Shown piece after piece: positions 47,755 through 48,039 of a stretch of DNA of 48,039 nt (within the stretch, counting starts at the first letter, position 1; the number at the start of each line of letters is the position of its first letter). Made by a program: the position numbers and the translations under genes. The notes beneath the pieces were generated by a model. The model saw nothing but the letters and a program-made list of their open reading frames with translations, was not told the origin of the DNA and did not search any database. Origin of the DNA: Candidatus Kerfeldbacteria bacterium (GTDB lineage: Bacteria; Patescibacteriota; Patescibacteriia; UBA9570; XYC2-FULL-38-9); NCBI GenBank assembly GCA_016182555.1, contig JACPGJ010000002.1, forward strand, positions 1 to 48,039. The letters are read 5' to 3'.

Positions 47755-48039
47755 ATGTTTGGCGTCGTTTTAGATACCAACATTGTTGTTTCTGCACATG
47801 TGAATCCGGATGGGTGGGAAGCATTGGTTTTTGATTTAGTACTGAGCAAGCGCGTAGAATGCTTCATTACCCCAACCATCTTAAAAGAATACGAGTTTGT
47901 TCTTCGGCGTAAAAAATTCTCTTTTGATCCGTCACTTGTCACGCGCTCTGTTTCCACCATAAAAAGTGTCGCTCACGTGGTTCATCCAACGCGCAAGATT
48001 TCTATTTACCCAGACGAAGAAGATAATCGATTTTTGGAA
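47755..48039 (+). CDS. PIN-domain toxin (3' partial, runs off the window)
   Basis: At least 95 residues from ATG 47755 with no stop before the edge. The opening VVLDTNIVVSA carries the first PIN catalytic Asp (D7), and ITPTILKEYEFVLRRKKF gives the conserved Glu region. The last visible part, YPDEEDNRFLE, contains the D-x-x-D-N motif seen in COG1569-type PIN toxins. PIN toxins are metal-dependent RNases, held inactive by the antitoxin encoded just upstream. Confidence 0.85.
   Translation, partial: MFGVVLDTNIVVSAHVNPDGWEALVFDLVLSKRVECFITPTILKEYEFVLRRKKFSFDPSLVTRSVSTIKSVAHVVHPTRKISIYPDEEDNRFLE

Noticed and set aside
1-48039. tRNA genes and insertion sequences
   Set aside because: Reading for T-loop motifs, transposase motifs and terminal inverted repeats found nothing convincing; a tRNA scan was not possible here.

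Overview
The window reads as a piece of a Candidate Phyla Radiation (Patescibacteria, probably Parcubacteria/Paceibacteria-like) chromosome. This is inferred, not proven. The reasons are small compact genes, weak or absent Shine-Dalgarno sites in most genes, an archaeal-type UMP kinase, many secreted or membrane proteins of unknown family, integrin-like (FG-GAP/VCBS) repeats on envelope enzymes, and a minimal peptidoglycan/polysaccharide gene set. TGA is used as a stop, so the code is the standard one and not the TGA=Gly code of Gracilibacteria/SR1. No tRNA, insertion sequence, prophage or CRISPR array was found by eye.

Layout. 1-4383: the end of a very large Asp/Ala/Thr-rich repeat protein, entered mid-gene and broken by a frame change near 463. 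4472-6071: three consecutive paralogous one-TM proteins of unknown family. 6211-6669: the RNase P RNA gene rnpB. 6676-11383: a polysaccharide cluster (polyprenyl-phosphate sugar transferase, two GT4 glycosyltransferases, a Wzz-like protein, a Nudix hydrolase). 11425-15139: a small membrane protein, a membrane-anchored Clp-type AAA+ ATPase and a heptad-repeat coiled-coil protein. 15147-17803: a GC-rich island with good Shine-Dalgarno sites (rdgB, divergent from an IMPDH/GMPR-like enzyme plus a 68-aa protein). 17876-22371: an orphan BrnA-like antitoxin, a secreted metallophosphatase with VCBS repeats, and a YdjM-like membrane protein with Ca-binding repeats. 22357-28679: DUF212 and uppP starting back-to-back, manC, mltG, archaeal-type pyrH, an L,D-transpeptidase and rsmG. 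28861-30043: a frameshifted secreted protein and a small membrane protein. 30151-31378: the rplJ-rplL operon with a leader attenuator. 31464-33908 and 43624-47376: two large membrane proteins with degenerate PP2C-like domains. 33979-43611: a possible GNAT-like protein, N-formylglutamate amidohydrolase-like protein, wHTH regulator, SPFH protein, lipoprotein, HtrA-like pseudoprotease, an AbiEii-type toxin pair, a second Wzz-like protein and a second coiled-coil protein. 47396-end: a Phd/PIN toxin-antitoxin pair cut by the window edge.

How the genes fit together. Most of the window serves the cell envelope. ManC (GDP-mannose), the sugar transferase, GT4 enzymes and Wzz-like proteins would build a surface glycan on undecaprenyl phosphate. 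UppP recycles that carrier. MltG and the L,D-transpeptidase act on peptidoglycan. The repeat protein and the FG-GAP/VCBS proteins would be displayed outside.

The points most worth a second look are: (i) promoters whose -10 box lies only 6-9 nt before the start codon, predicting leaderless mRNAs, including a uppP/DUF212 pair with no intergenic base; (ii) the triple paralog family at 4472-6071; (iii) a set of apparently catalytically dead membrane proteins (an HtrA-like protein without its triad and two PP2C-like proteins with lost metal ligands); (iv) a membrane-anchored, zinc-finger Clp ATPase with no evident ClpP-binding loop; (v) the GC-rich purine island; and (vi) structured leaders at rplJ and at the 43123 gene. 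All motif assignments are by eye; no database search was possible.
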